Positions 12,401 to 23,402 of a stretch of 64,000 bases of DNA are shown here, one piece after another (the stretch's first letter is position 1; every line of letters starts with the position of its first letter). The stretch is from Linyphia triangularis (Eukaryota; Arthropoda; Arachnida; Araneae; Linyphiidae). The DNA lies in assembly GCA_963978545.1 (NCBI GenBank), contig OZ021727.1:48769385-48833384 (forward strand), given 5' to 3'. Position numbers and translations under genes: made by a program. The notes beneath the pieces are model-generated. The model was not told the DNA's origin. It worked only from the letters and a program-made list of their open reading frames with translations, and did not search any database.

Positions 12401-15110
12401 CCCTCGTGTTGCTGACGGCGCCAGATAATCTGAAAACAACCAACCAATAAACATTTAAAAGTACTAAAGGCCTGTTACACTTAAACAAAAATCACTTTGA
12501 CATTTTACCATTAAAAAGCTTAAATACCAAAACTTCATCCCCCTTGCAAAGAACTTAACATAAAATTCATTATTTTTATTTTATTTTTCCCATAATTAAT
12601 GTACCTCAGAACATCTTTTCCATACAGGTAGGTTTTGAAATTCTTCAGAAAAAAAATTCAATTGAATTTGACTTTTTGCTATAAAAAAGCTCAAATGCCT
12701 AAACTTCATCCTCCTTGTGGCAGTACTGAACTTAAAATTTAATTTTTTTTAATTATTTTTCCATGTATCTATCTACCATAGAACATCTTTTCCCCATAGG
12801 TCGGATTTGAAATTCTGATTTTTTTTTTTTTTTCGATCCACCCTAATGCACATATGAGCCATTGTTCAATGTATTGTTGTACTTTCCACACATATTTGTA
12901 TATTTAACTGTATAAGGCCACTAAAAGAACAAAACTAGGCACCTAAAATAATTTTACTCTCAGATTAATACTGTTGTAGTCGATAAGAATGGCAGTTTGG
13001 TGAATGTGTCTCTTTTATCGATTTCAAGGATTGTTTTATTTTTCCAAGACAAATCTATTGGTGATTGTTTTATTCAGATACTTATTTTTGTGTTCTTTTT
13101 CACCCAATTGGTAAAACGTAATTTTTTTCCTGGCAGTTTCCCTATTACATGATCTTCTTCCTCTAAATCAATATTTCTGGTCCAGAGCTTCGTGAAGTGG
13201 TTAAAAACGGTCCATAGTGTTATCAAAATGTGAGTATTAAAATATTCAGAAATGCCTGATCATAAAATAAACCAAGTGTGAGTCATCATTTAAACATATA
13301 TTTTCTATCCTCACATTTACGCATCTTGAAGAATAAAGCAACTCGTCCATTTCTTTATAAATAAGCTAAACTTGCATTGATCTTAGTAGTTCAACTATCC
13401 AATGGGCATACATGCATTTGCATTTAAATAATATCCCATTACATTGAAGAAGAAAATCATTTAGAACAAGTAGTATAATTGATATTAATTTTCACTGTCT
13501 GTTTCCATTTTACATCATTGTTCATTGAGAAAATAAATTGAACTCCTTTATTCAATGTGCATAAACAAAATTTTTAACTGTTCAAAGTGTAGGAAGAAAG
13601 TTAATAAAAAACAATTTAAATTGGTTATTATTATGTTTCTCATTTTGTTTAAAATTTTTAAGTTAAATTATATTTTAGTCAAAAAAAGAGGAATAATATT
13701 TTCATACGCTATCTAATGATGGAGTCTGATAATAGAAAAATGCTGGTTCGCGACCTATATATATTGATTTTGTATCACTTCATTCCCTAATTCTAACAAA
13801 TGTTCTCTTCATTTTAAATCTATTTGTATCCACAGTAATTAAATAGTTAAAAAGTCGTATCCATATTTTGAACGCCTCATTAATTATCCCTCCTTAATCA
13901 ATATCCTCTAAGCTTTCATAGTTCCCAGACTTTGTACTTGTGGTCCTTAACATTGGAAGACTTCTTAAATTATCCCTAATCAGCACTAAACATCGCCACT
14001 TTCGTGACATCGCCGCTTTATTTATACTTTGAATAATAGGAATTTAAAAATTGTGAACTGCTGGTACCTAATATTCTGATTAAAATTTCATTTTTAAGCA
14101 ATGTTCCTAATCCTCAAAAAGATGATAAATTATTTCAAATACATATTTAAATCATTTTTAAACAAATAAGTTGGTGTGTTAGTGTCCTCAACTACCTATT
14201 TTCAAGTACAATGACGGCTAATCAATCCTGGACCTACAGTTTAAAGTAAATTCTGATTGGTTGGTTGGTTGTTTTCAGATTATTTGGACCCGCCAGCAAC
14301 GCGAGGGCTATAATGCATCGAAACATTCGTCATTAGACAAGCCAACATACATTTACAAACACCCATGCCTAACGTGGGACTCGAACCCGCAACCTCGCGG
14401 TCTAGAAGCTAGTACGCTAACCACTATACCGTTTGGTCGGCCCAAAAAGGTTAAATGAACTTAATAAAATTTAAATTATGACTCCTTTGGAAAGAATTCT
14501 TTAACTCCTAATAAGCTCCCTCATGCATTCGAGTTCTGACTGCCTTCTAAGTAAGCTATGTTGCTCAAAAAGAAATTGCGTCTGTCTGCCTGCCTGAACA
14601 GGATTGTATTCTTTCTTTTTACCACGATCGCATCCATCTTATGATAAGCCTTCCTGGACTCATTGCATAAACATCTTTTAAAGAGTCAGATGTCATTTTA
14701 GGGTTGGTGACCACGGCTTCAAAGCTATTAGTATATGTATAAATAACACCAATCCTTATCAGTATTTCAGTGTAATTGAAAATTGTGTGTAGTTTCACAC
14801 CCCTAAATACATTTAGTACATTACCATTGTGATAGTATTTTAAAGCTCTGAAATACATCATTATTCTGTTTTTATAGTTTCAACAAGATATTTGTAATGA
14901 ATTTTCTTAATTGCGTCGCCATGAAATTTTAACAAATATAATAAACGGAAATTACTTACATTACTAATTAAAGATGCCATCAAACCAGTCCACTTGTCAT
15001 TTATCAAAGATCCACCAACATATGCACTTCCACTTTGAAGCTGATAGCTAAAATATGAATTTGAGAAAACAAAAATATGAAATTACAAAAGTTTCGCTGG
15101 TTTGGGCATT

Positions 15111-15146
<36 letters not shown>

Positions 15147-18100
15147 ACTATTTGTATTTTTAAGAAATCACATTTTAGGTTCAAAGTCCACTTTTAAGAT
15201 ATTGTATTTCTATGTCATACAGAAGTGGTTTGAATACAGAATGGGCAAATTAGAAATTTAGAATTGTACAGGTTAAGTACAGATTAAAGGCATGGCCATT
15301 CTGTTCTGCAATGAGCATGAAAATAAAAGTATATTGTGAAAATTTTGAGCTATACCTGAAAACTGATTTTTAAAAATTTTAAATTCTTATATTTTATAAG
15401 AATTTATATAAAATAAAAGACTTTGTCTTCAACTAGAGGGGAGTTGCTCATTTCTATGCATATAAATCAACACAAAATTACTGAGATGATTGTTTTTTGC
15501 TACAAATATTATTACTACGTTTCAACAAGTTAATGTTAAGGTATTTATTTCAAAGAAATTTTTAATAAAGTGTCTGGCAATGGTGGAAAAAAATTAATTT
15601 GCAATAAAATTTTAAGAACAATGATTCAAAATAATTTCATTTTCGGGATGAAACAAATAAAATGTATATTAATTTAAAATTAAATATCTTAAAAATTATT
15701 ATCAGTAATTATATTTTGCTTATGTATAAAAATTTCATTTGTAACATCATCAAATAATGTAAATAAGTCAAAATACTTACTCAAATATACGTTTTTTTCT
15801 CATTGCTTCATATATTTCAATTGCAACTCCACGCGCTGAAGAATTATTTCCTTTATCATAAATTACCCAAGGACTATACTGAAAAAAATATGATTTCACA
15901 GTTTTAACTAGAATTTTTTAGCTTATATTTTCAAACTAATTTTAGAAAATTTGAAGTAAAACTTTCACTAAGGATATATTACAGAGGAAACTAATTTAAA
16001 CTCATTATTTTTATCAAAACAATTTAAACAAATTTAAGTTTACAGTATTTTACTAAATGTACATATCATTAACTTCAGTTTTTAGAACCATGCATTAGTT
16101 AAAGTAGAATGTTCGGCATCTTGGCAATTTTTAATCACAGTTTTTCATCATAACCAGATGGTCACCCATCATTAATCTTATTTTTGTTTAATTGTATTCC
16201 GATCATAGGGAACCTTTCAACAATTAAATAACGTTTATATTTTTTGTTAATTTATTTTAAATAAAAAAAGATTATTTTGTATAAAAATATCTAGTGCTAA
16301 ATAACAATATCTGCTTTTTTTTTCCAACCTGTTGGTAACGTCAGCTCCATATAGTATTGACTAAATGCAATGATGTGAGTATTAAATATAATGAAACTTT
16401 TAGTACATTCAATGACAGAGATTAATTACATATTAGAACACATCATATTTTAAATCTATATCAGGTAAAGCTGACCAACTTTTTATATTTTTAACTTATC
16501 TTACACCCTCATTATGTAAATAATGTCTGTTTGTAGAACCTAAGTTTTATTAATGTACACTCATGTTCATAAATTAAGGATAATTCAGTTTTTCCCAAAT
16601 AACTTCTCAGTGGATTAGCATAGACACTTGAAATTTACTTCAAAGACACATCTTTATACAACAAAACGATAATTAAAACAATTCAGTCGCAGAATGAAAT
16701 GCAAAGTGTACAGCGGAGCATATGGGCGATTCCACGGGAGACGATTTTTGACATAAATTTTTAAATCAAAGTATTTGTTTCTTTTTGTTATACCAATACA
16801 AAGAGAAAGATATAAATTTAATAACAAAAAAACTTTTAAGAACTTAAGTTATTATTTGAATTTTTTGGCGCGCTCAGAAATGGTGGTGCCTGAAGACTTG
16901 ATGCAAACCATCATCGACACTTGATAATTTTTCCACGAAATCGCTACTACCGGTGGTTTGAGGTTATATTTCACTGATAAATATTGAAGTTATAACATTT
17001 GTTTATTGCCTTATATAAAAAAACTAAATATTTATTATTATTTTTCTAACAATATTATAGTACAGGAGATATAGGTTTTTTGGTGGAACTAATTCCCACA
17101 GAAGCGGCGATTGAATTTTTTAGCTCGTGGAGGATATCTTTTTGACATACTAAAAGTCTAGAAAAATCTGAGGGTGCAAAATGAGTTTTTTGGCAGCCAT
17201 CTTGGATTTTTTTTGCAAAAATCATAAAAAGTCATGTGTGGTATCAAATTACAGAAAATTTTATGCTGAAAAAGATTATCATTTTGGTTTTAAAAAGTAC
17301 AAATAATTAGCAAAATAGTGACCAAAAAACTAAAAGCTTATGCAGTGTTAAAAATCCTTTTTATTAATAAATAATAATATAGTTTTATAATACGAATGCA
17401 TCATGCATTTCGTCAATATCTTTCATCTTACATAAGAAAAAAGCTATATCTATTACTATTCTTCTGAAATACTTTATTTCAGTGCACTATTTGTGCAATC
17501 TCTACCAGAACAGTTACAACCTATCTCGGTACATTCCACGCCATAACGTCAACACATATATCTACCACTACCACACGGTTCATTTGTATCCGGTGCAGCG
17601 GATCTTGTTCAACAATAACTTTGGTGCAGGGCTCATTTCACACGTTATGGGCTGTAGTTGGTCTCCTACTTTTTCCAACCCCACACTTGGCAATATTAAT
17701 GTTCATAGTTTTCCAACAATAACATTGTAAATGCATTCGGAAAAGATGGTAAACAGCAGCATCTTCTGTAGGTGGCAATCTTGCAATATTAAATTCACTT
17801 TTGGCAGTTGGGATTTTTTTCAAGTAGATATTTTATCGTAGTAGGTTCAGATTCTCAGTCTTTGGATTTTCACCGTACAATGATACCAATGTCTGTGAGT
17901 TCGTTTCTGTTAGCATTTTCTGATCCAAACAGAGTAGCACAAATATTAAATTCTTTACATTTACAGAAATGTCTATATGCTGTCGATTTACTTTTACTAA
18001 ATAAAGAGCTTGTGGTATCGCATCCGTTTAAAGCATGTGAAAAGAGAATAATTTTGTATCCCTTACCGCCAAGAATATGTTGCACCAATTTAATATTACG

Positions 18101-21100
18101 TTTTTTAACGCTGGATATAGAAGACTGCAAAACTATTATGGTAAAACATAAGTACAAAGACATCGGTGTATTCAGCAACAACTGTTACATGTATTTTTTA
18201 TGCTAATATCAGTGCTATTTTCACTATAACTGTATCAGTATCATCTGTAGCATGAATAACAATGTGGCCATTCTCTTTCCAAGTGTTTTTCAAGCATGGT
18301 TATAAAGGACTGTATATTTTTTTATTGGAAAGAAAGGGTCCTTTGCCAATAAGAAGTGGAGAGCTCTCATTTAATTTCACTGAACCATGGGCAAAAACTG
18401 GGAAATTTTCAAATGTATTACAACTATATAGCAGTCATTTTGCTATAAACGATATCAAGTTGTAACAATAGTATTTGGTGGCAATATCATCACCAATACA
18501 AAGGATGTAGAGCATCAGATACGCACAAAACAATAATCAGTAACAGTGAAATTTACTGAGAGCTATCTACTTCTATTTGGCAAAGAATCCTTTTTTTTTC
18601 TAATAAAAAAAAGTAAACAGTCCTTTATTACAAGGCTTGGAAAACACTTGGAAGAGAATGGTCACACTGTGATTCATGCTACAGATGATACTGATACAGT
18701 TATAGTGAAAGAAGCATTGACCTTAGCAGAAAAAATGCGTGTAATAGTTGTTGCTGAGGACACCGATATCTTTGTACTTTTGATTTACCATAATACACAA
18801 ATATTTGTTTGCCTCCCACTTCCGTCGATAAAAAAACATAATATTAAATGTGCAACATGGTGCTTGGGATAAGGGATACAAAATTATTCTCTTTTCACAT
18901 GCTTTAACTAGATGCGATATCACAAGCTCTTTATTTGGTAAAAGTAAATAGGCAACACATAGACATTTTTAGAAATGTAAGGAATTTAATATTTGTACTA
19001 CTCTGTTTGGATCAGAAAAGAACTTACAGATATTGGTACCAAAGCATTGATATCATTGTACGGTGGAAGTGAATTTAATATGGTAAGACTGCCACCTACA
19101 GAAGATGCTGCTGTTTATCATCTTCTCCACGTACATTTACAATGTTATTGTTGGTTGGTTGTATTCAGATTATCTGGCGCCGTCAGCAACAAGAGGGCTA
19201 TAATGCGCCGAAACATTCATCATTAAACAAGCCAACATACATTTACAAACACCCATGCCTAACACGGGACTCGAATCCGCAATATCGTGGTCTAGAAGAT
19301 AGCACGCTAACCACTATACCGTTTGGTCGGCAATGTTATTGTTGGAAAACTTTGAACACTAATATTGTCAAGTGTGGTGTTGGAAAAAGTAGGAGACCAA
19401 CTACAGCCCATAACGTATGAAATGAGCCCTGCACCAGAGTTATTGTTGAACAAGGTCCGCTGCTCATGGAAAACGTATACAAATTAACTGAGCGGTAGTG
19501 GTAGATGTACATGTCGACGTTATGGCTTGGAATGTACCGAGATAGGTTGTAACTGTTCTGGTAGAGATTGCACAAATAGTGCACTGAAAGAAAGTATTTC
19601 AGAAGAATAGTAATAGATATAGCTTTTTTCTTATGTAAGATGAAAGATATTGACGAAATGCATGGTGCATTCGTATTATAAAACTATATTATTATTTATT
19701 AATAAAAAGAATTTTTAACACTGCATAAGCTTTTAGTTTTTTGGTCACTATTTTGCTAATTATTTGTACTTTTTAAAACCAAAATGATAATCTTTTTCAG
19801 CATAAAATTTTCTGTAATTTGATACCACACATGACTTTTTATGATTTTTGCAAAAAAAATCCAAGATGGCGGCCAAAAAACTCATTTTGCACGCTCAGAT
19901 TTTTCTAGACTTTTAGTATGTCAAAAAGATATCCTCCACGAGCTAAAAAATTCAATCGCCGCTTCTGTGGGAATTAGTTCCACCTATAACCTATTTTTTG
20001 CCTATATCTCCTATACTATTAATTAAATAAGAAACCGCTGTTGGTCAGTTGCACCCGCGATATGAAAGAAATGAAAGTTTGGTTTTCTTAAAGAAATAAA
20101 TTGGTAATTTTTTGAAACTCTGTAGAAGTAAGAAGAAATAAAAGGAAAACTTGATTCAGTCATAATAGAAGGTATGTTGTCATTTTAATTAAAATTAACG
20201 TTGACTAAAATGAGTTGCACCCTCGATCAAAATATTAGAATCGCGGGTGTAACAGTTATGACTCTTACGATTACATTGTTATTTGTTATGTATTTTTCAT
20301 TTATTAAGTTTTTGATAACTTCATATCTTATTTTCTTATTTATAATTACTGATTCCTATTTAATAAGAATTTATTGTTAATTTTTTACTTTTTTTGTGTA
20401 AATAGATAAAATGAAATGGCAGAACAACAGCAAAAGGAGACTGCTTCTCAAAAATATAGGCGAAAACTAAAGGAAAATCCTAAACTTCTTGCAAACCATC
20501 TCCGTCGAGAAAGGGTCGCCTTTCTCCAAAAATTTCTTTTATATTTGTATCCCAAAAACAAATTGAAAAAGGAAAAAGCATGTTAGATGATAGGTGGAAA
20601 GGACTAAAAAATATACCAGCCATTCAATCAAAACATTTTTTTCAATTTGAGGAGGGTAAGAGCATTTGTGTTGCACGAACGTCGAAGTCTAATTTGAAAA
20701 GCAAATTAGTTTTGACAAATACTATTAAAAAAAAACGTGGAAAAGTTACAAAAAAAGTTACGAAAAAGTTACTCGTTTCTGATGTTTACAGCGATTCTGA
20801 AGATGAACCTTAAGGCTGATAAATCGCCGACTATTCCAAAAAAAAATAATTTATTTAAGTTACATAGAAGAGTGCTAATTAATGATACAGCATCTATGAT
20901 CTCATATCTTTAATTTAAAGTTACATGGAAATGTTTATATTCACTACAGTGAGACGTGTTGCACCCGCGATAATTTTACGTTGCACCCGCAACTGGATAA
21001 AAAGTGAATAATTTATAATATTTATTTCTTTTAATAATTTTATTTAAGTTAATAATTAGTTTGTTTTGTATTCTTTTAAAGAATGTAAAAATAATTTAAT

Positions 21101-23402
21101 AAATATTCCATAAGTAACAGACTTTTTTCATTCTAGCATCATGACCTTTAATGGTGGGCCGATTTCGTTGCACCCGCGATAGCACTTTGAACCTCTCCTG
21201 AGTCTATTTATACATTTTATTAAATGTTTTTTATATTAATTTTTGTAAAACAGATTACAATGTAATCCTGCGACTAGTCATTTCTTTAAAAAGAGTTTTT
21301 ATTTTCTTAGTAAGAAGCCTTGAGTGAGTCTAAATGTTGCACCCCCGAGTACGGAATCGCCCATATGCAAAAGAATGGAGTACCATTAGTGTGCAGTTGT
21401 ACAGATGCATTTACATTAAAAATCACTCAACACATGGAGTTGACTTTTAGTGTGAGATATGATCTTCTCTGTCATCAATATTTACTTGGCACAGTATTCT
21501 CATATTTAACATGAGTTACTTGATGAATTCTAGCTCCTAAATTACTCGTCCCTCCTTTTGAAATGTTTGCAAGTGAGAGAAAGTTTCCAATGCATTAAAT
21601 CTTTACACAATGAATATCGTAGAAGCGTTCCATACATGTTTGATGAAATTTGGAGTAGAGGAGTGATCTGGCTTACTTATAGGGGCGATACTAATATTTT
21701 TAATCCTTTATCCAAAGCAAAAGTGGAATAAAATAAACCATAACTATCAATAAACACGATTTTGAAACTGATATTTCACAATTAAAGACGTGTCTAAATC
21801 AAGTTAACTTAATTACAGTAAAAAAGAGGAATTTAATTATTTTTTACGCTCTTGGGGAGCTTATTAAACAAATTCAACAAATTGAATATAAAGACCAAAA
21901 CTCTTTTCCCACCAACTCATTATCTTGAACTGGCATTTACCATGAAATATCAAGTTCCCACCTTTCTACAGATCCTCTGACGTCCAATATTACTCATGAA
22001 ACTGAGAAAATTATTTTCAGTAAATAGTATCTAATGTTAAAAAGATTTGATCTTTGGGGGCAGTATGTTGACTTGGTTACATAAGCTCCCCAAGAAACCA
22101 AAAGATAATTAAGTTCCACTTTTCCCCTTTAATTATGTTAACTTGATCTAGACAAGTTTTTAATGATGATATATTGGTTTCTAAATCGTATTTATTGATA
22201 CTTATGGCAAATTTTATTCCACTTTTGCCTTGGATAAGCGATTAAAAAATATGAATATCGCCCCTATATATAAGTCAGGTCACTCCTCTAATCCAAATTT
22301 CTTCAAGCATGTGTTTGACGCTTCTACGATATGAATTGTGTTAAGACTTGATGTATTATGAACTTTCCATCACTTACAAACAGTTCAAAAGGTGGGGCGA
22401 GCAATTTAGCCACTACAATTCATCAAGTAACTCATGTTAAGTATGAGAATACAGTGCTAAGTAAACACTGATGACAGGGGAGATCATATCTCACAGTAGA
22501 AGTCCACTCCATGAGTTGAGTGATTTTTAATGTAAATGCATCTGTGCAACTGCACACTAATGGTACTCCATTCTTTTGCATATGCCCCCGCTGTACACTT
22601 TGCATTTCAATTTGCGACTGAGTTATTTTAATTATCATTTTGTTGCATAAAGATGTCTCTTTGAAGTGAATTTCAAGTGTCTATGCTGCTCCACTGAGAA
22701 GTTATTAGGGAAAAACTGAATTATCCTTAATTTATGGACATGAGTGTACTTCATAATAAAAGTATTTCAGATAAATACTACAGGGAATGAATGAAACATT
22801 GATGCTTTTTTCCTAACAGCATTGTGTAAATAAATGTTTGACCAGGTTATGACCGTCATAACTCTTCACTTTATGCCATTAACTTTGCAGCTTAAATGCT
22901 TGTTTTGTTTCTTAATTTTGAAAGAACTTGTGTTTTCAGCATTCCACGGTAAAATAATTCATGATCAGTGAAAGCTCTGCCTCACTCATTCACTCATTTG
23001 GTCACTCATCACTACTTCTTTCAGATAATCACAACTCCAAAATTTGGTAAAAATATCGACATTGATGAACTTAAAAAATAACCTAATCAAAATTTCACCA
23101 CATTTCAATCAGGTGCAAAATTGTGTACTGATGTTTCTTTATTTTTTTTTCAAACACCATTTATCTATTCTTTTAGTAATACATATACGTTTTCTGAAAA
23201 TCTCTGAATTGCTACACCTCTTAACCAGAGGTCATTACTAATGGAGACTTTGTATTTTTGCACTAACGGCATTTCCTTAAATACTGTCGTGTTTAAATTC
23301 TCGACACAAAAAACTGCAGTATTTATTATATATTTGGTAAAAAAAAATCTTATTTCTTCAACTTACCGATGAAGCTCCTACGTGAAGTACATGTGCATTC
23401 AT
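9418..23402 (-). CDS. Ionotropic receptor IR-A, 5' four exons (partial gene)
   Basis: Exons on the minus strand are 23402-23367, 15878-15781, 15047-14960 and 9573-9418. All have AG acceptors and GT donors (GTAAGT or GTAAAG) and compatible phases (0, 2, 0). They encode 126 residues: a start MNAHVLHVG, the first lobe (S1) of an iGluR-type ligand-binding domain, and the segment leading to M1. GGPLFVSEDR keeps the arginine that sits seven residues after the proline in GluA2-type receptors (P478/R485). There is no amino-terminal domain and no clear signal peptide. An in-frame TAA lies 21 bases before the ATG, which supports this start. IR-B has the same exon structure, and exon 4 is 43/52 identical. 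The M1, pore, M3, S2 and M4 exons are not visible; they lie left of the satellite or are lost. IR proteins are ligand-gated cation channels of chemosensory membranes; the ligand is unknown. Confidence 0.82.
10964..11145 (-). mobile_element. tRNA-derived SINE, copy 1
   Basis: Minus-orientation copy of the window's SINE. The tRNA-like head is at the right (GGTCGG inverse) and the TTGGTTG tail inverse at the left. It is flanked by an 11-bp duplication CATGCGTCGAC at 10953-10963 and 11146-11156. The B-box region is mutated relative to other copies, so it is an older copy. It is nested in the 10157-12845 transposon. Confidence 0.92.
11380..12150 (+). pseudogene. Degenerate gene of an unnamed arthropod repeat-protein family
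   Basis: An open stretch at 11718-12009 reads ...ITWENVTERFSDDMISG. After a frameshift near 11990 the neighbouring frame continues YPCRTQATERIVTEAFS, then RRDGLKRNSLESRNLKPVF and RDYRSL, ending at the stop 12148-12150. I recall this wording as the C-terminus of a widespread, uncharacterised arthropod protein family, but I cannot name a domain or function. Frames before 11700 are broken. It lies inside an element with clear terminal inverted repeats, so it may be the remains of that element's own transposase; that link is inference. Confidence 0.5.
12267..12445 (+). mobile_element. tRNA-derived SINE, copy 2
   Basis: Plus-orientation copy: tRNA-like head GCCGACCAAATGGTATAG, B-box GGTTCGAGTCC, tail ending AAAACAACCAACC. 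It is flanked by AATAAACATTTA at 12255-12266 and 12446-12457. It is nested in the 10157-12845 transposon. Confidence 0.95.
14258..14441 (-). mobile_element. tRNA-derived SINE, copy 3
   Basis: Minus-orientation copy in intron 3 of IR-A, with the B-box inverse GGACTCGAACC intact and the tail inverse extended as repeated TTGG. I see no convincing target duplication. The corresponding part of IR-B (about 40,260-40,320) lacks it. Confidence 0.9.
17638..18344 (-). pseudogene. PIN/XPG-like 'GCDTTS' family gene, left copy (broken)
   Basis: Reads on the minus strand away from the palindrome centre. Pieces seen in order: ATDDTDTVIVK, then (with stops) a DTDVFVL-type acidic motif; SHALNGCDTTSSLFSKSK; ATLFGSENANRNELTD; ARLPPTEDAAVYHLFRMHLQC; and an end at GVGKSRRPTTAHNV. 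These blocks are typical of a large, poorly named animal protein family with a FEN/XPG-like acidic nuclease fold, often encoded by repeats. Several frameshifts and stops make it non-functional. The amino-terminal part is absent; it is present only in the right copy. Confidence 0.6.
18345..19420 (+). pseudogene. PIN/XPG-like 'GCDTTS' family gene, right copy (broken, SINE-interrupted)
   Basis: Plus-strand counterpart of the 17638-18344 copy, starting further upstream. TIVFGGNIITNTKDVEHQIR corresponds to the family's VFDGY..STKD.EH block, then KQSFITRLGKHLEENGHTVI, ATDDTDTVIVKEAL and VVAEDTDIFVLLIYH with the acidic residues expected in a PIN/XPG-type site. The GCDTTS block is decayed to DAISSSLFG near 18910. 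RLPPTEDAAVYHLLHVHLQC is then split by a SINE (19155-19330) and resumes, ending with GVGKSRRPTTAHNV. Stops and frameshifts are present, so it is a fossil. Family recognition rests on motif order; the superfamily name is inferred. Confidence 0.6.
19155..19330 (-). mobile_element. tRNA-derived SINE, copy 4
   Basis: Minus-orientation SINE flanked by a perfect 15-bp duplication CAATGTTATTGTTGG at 19140-19154 and 19331-19345. The uninterrupted site is visible in the opposite palindrome arm (about 17,715-17,735), so this insertion is younger than the inverted duplication. Confidence 0.96.
20048..21349. repeat. Array of GTTGCACCCGCGAT-type motifs (seven sites)
   Basis: Seven copies of a 14-bp motif at 20048, 20214, 20240 (inverted), 20958, 20980, 21167 and 21336, spaced 26 to 705 bp apart in an otherwise AT-rich stretch. 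The last lies next to the right terminus of the 16724-21362 element. None is seen near the left terminus. Subterminal binding sites for the element's own transposase are a reasonable inference. Confidence 0.7.
20416..20813 (+). pseudogene. Small basic ORF(s) of the GGGCGATTCC element
   Basis: The first frame (20416-20586) starts MAEQQQKETASQKYRRKLKE, a lysine/arginine-rich helix pattern that recurs in proteins related to the PIN-like family nearby. It stops at a TAG overlapped by a second frame (20580-20813), which is lysine-rich and ends SDVYSDSEDEP. Together they look like one small nuclear, DNA-binding-type protein broken by a frameshift, but no named domain is recognised. Confidence 0.4.

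Larger units (their letters stand above)
10157..12845. mobile_element. DNA transposon with TAGGGTGGATCG ends and 8-bp TSD (hAT-like)
   Basis: A 2689-bp insertion in intron 3 of IR-A. It begins TAGGGTGGATCG and ends with the exact inverse. It is flanked by ATGCACAT at 10149-10156 and 12846-12853. IR-B has a single ATGCACAT at the corresponding place (39019-39026), a paralogous empty site. Inverted similarity extends to about 170 bp (shared CCTATGGGGAAAAGATG and ACTGCCACAA), and the right end carries a second, direct copy of this subterminal block at about 12505-12660. An 8-bp target duplication and a TAGGGTG-type end fit the hAT superfamily, but no hAT transposase domain is recognised. Two SINEs (10964 and 12267) and a degenerate gene (11380-12150) lie inside. 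Confidence 0.85.
17058..20022. repeat. Large imperfect inverted repeat (palindrome), about 1.3-kb arms
   Basis: 17058-18344 read on the minus strand matches 18575-20022. Shared landmarks are GGAACTAATTCCCACAGAAGC and GGATATCTTTTTGACATACT at the outside, CCACCTACAGAAGATGCTGC and CTACAGATGATACTGATACA nearer the centre. The right arm is longer because a SINE sits in it. The centre (18345-18574) is single-copy and contains the upstream part of the right-hand gene only. Confidence 0.85.
16724..21362. mobile_element. 4.6-kb DNA transposon with GGGCGATTCC ends (Academ-like?)
   Basis: Inserted into the left arm of the foldback element. Ends are GGGCGATTCC and its inverse GGAATCGCCC, flanked by ATAT on both sides (16720-23, 21363-66). 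The foldback's other arm (about 22575) shows the uninterrupted GCATATGC, which fixes the insertion point. The duplication could be ATAT or TA because the site is palindromic. It contains two divergent fragments of a PIN/XPG-like gene, a basic ORF at 20416-20813 and seven GTTGCACCCGCGAT-type motifs. The XPG-like domain and a 3-4-bp duplication recall the Academ superfamily; that assignment is inference. Confidence 0.72.
16558..22746. mobile_element. Foldback (long inverted repeat) Tc1/mariner-like element
   Basis: Begins CACTCATGTTCATAAATTAA and ends with the near-exact inverse, between TA dinucleotides (16556-57 and 22747-48). IR-B has a single TA at the same place (45038-39), so this is a clean insertion. 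The terminal inverted repeats are very long: the left arm (16558-16719 plus 21363 to about 22040) pairs with the right arm (about 22060-22746), with a short centre near 22050. After removal of the 16724-21362 insertion the element is about 1.55 kb with no coding capacity. It lies in intron 1 of IR-A and is non-autonomous; mobilisation by a mariner-type transposase is inferred from the TA duplication and the end sequence. Confidence 0.88.
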
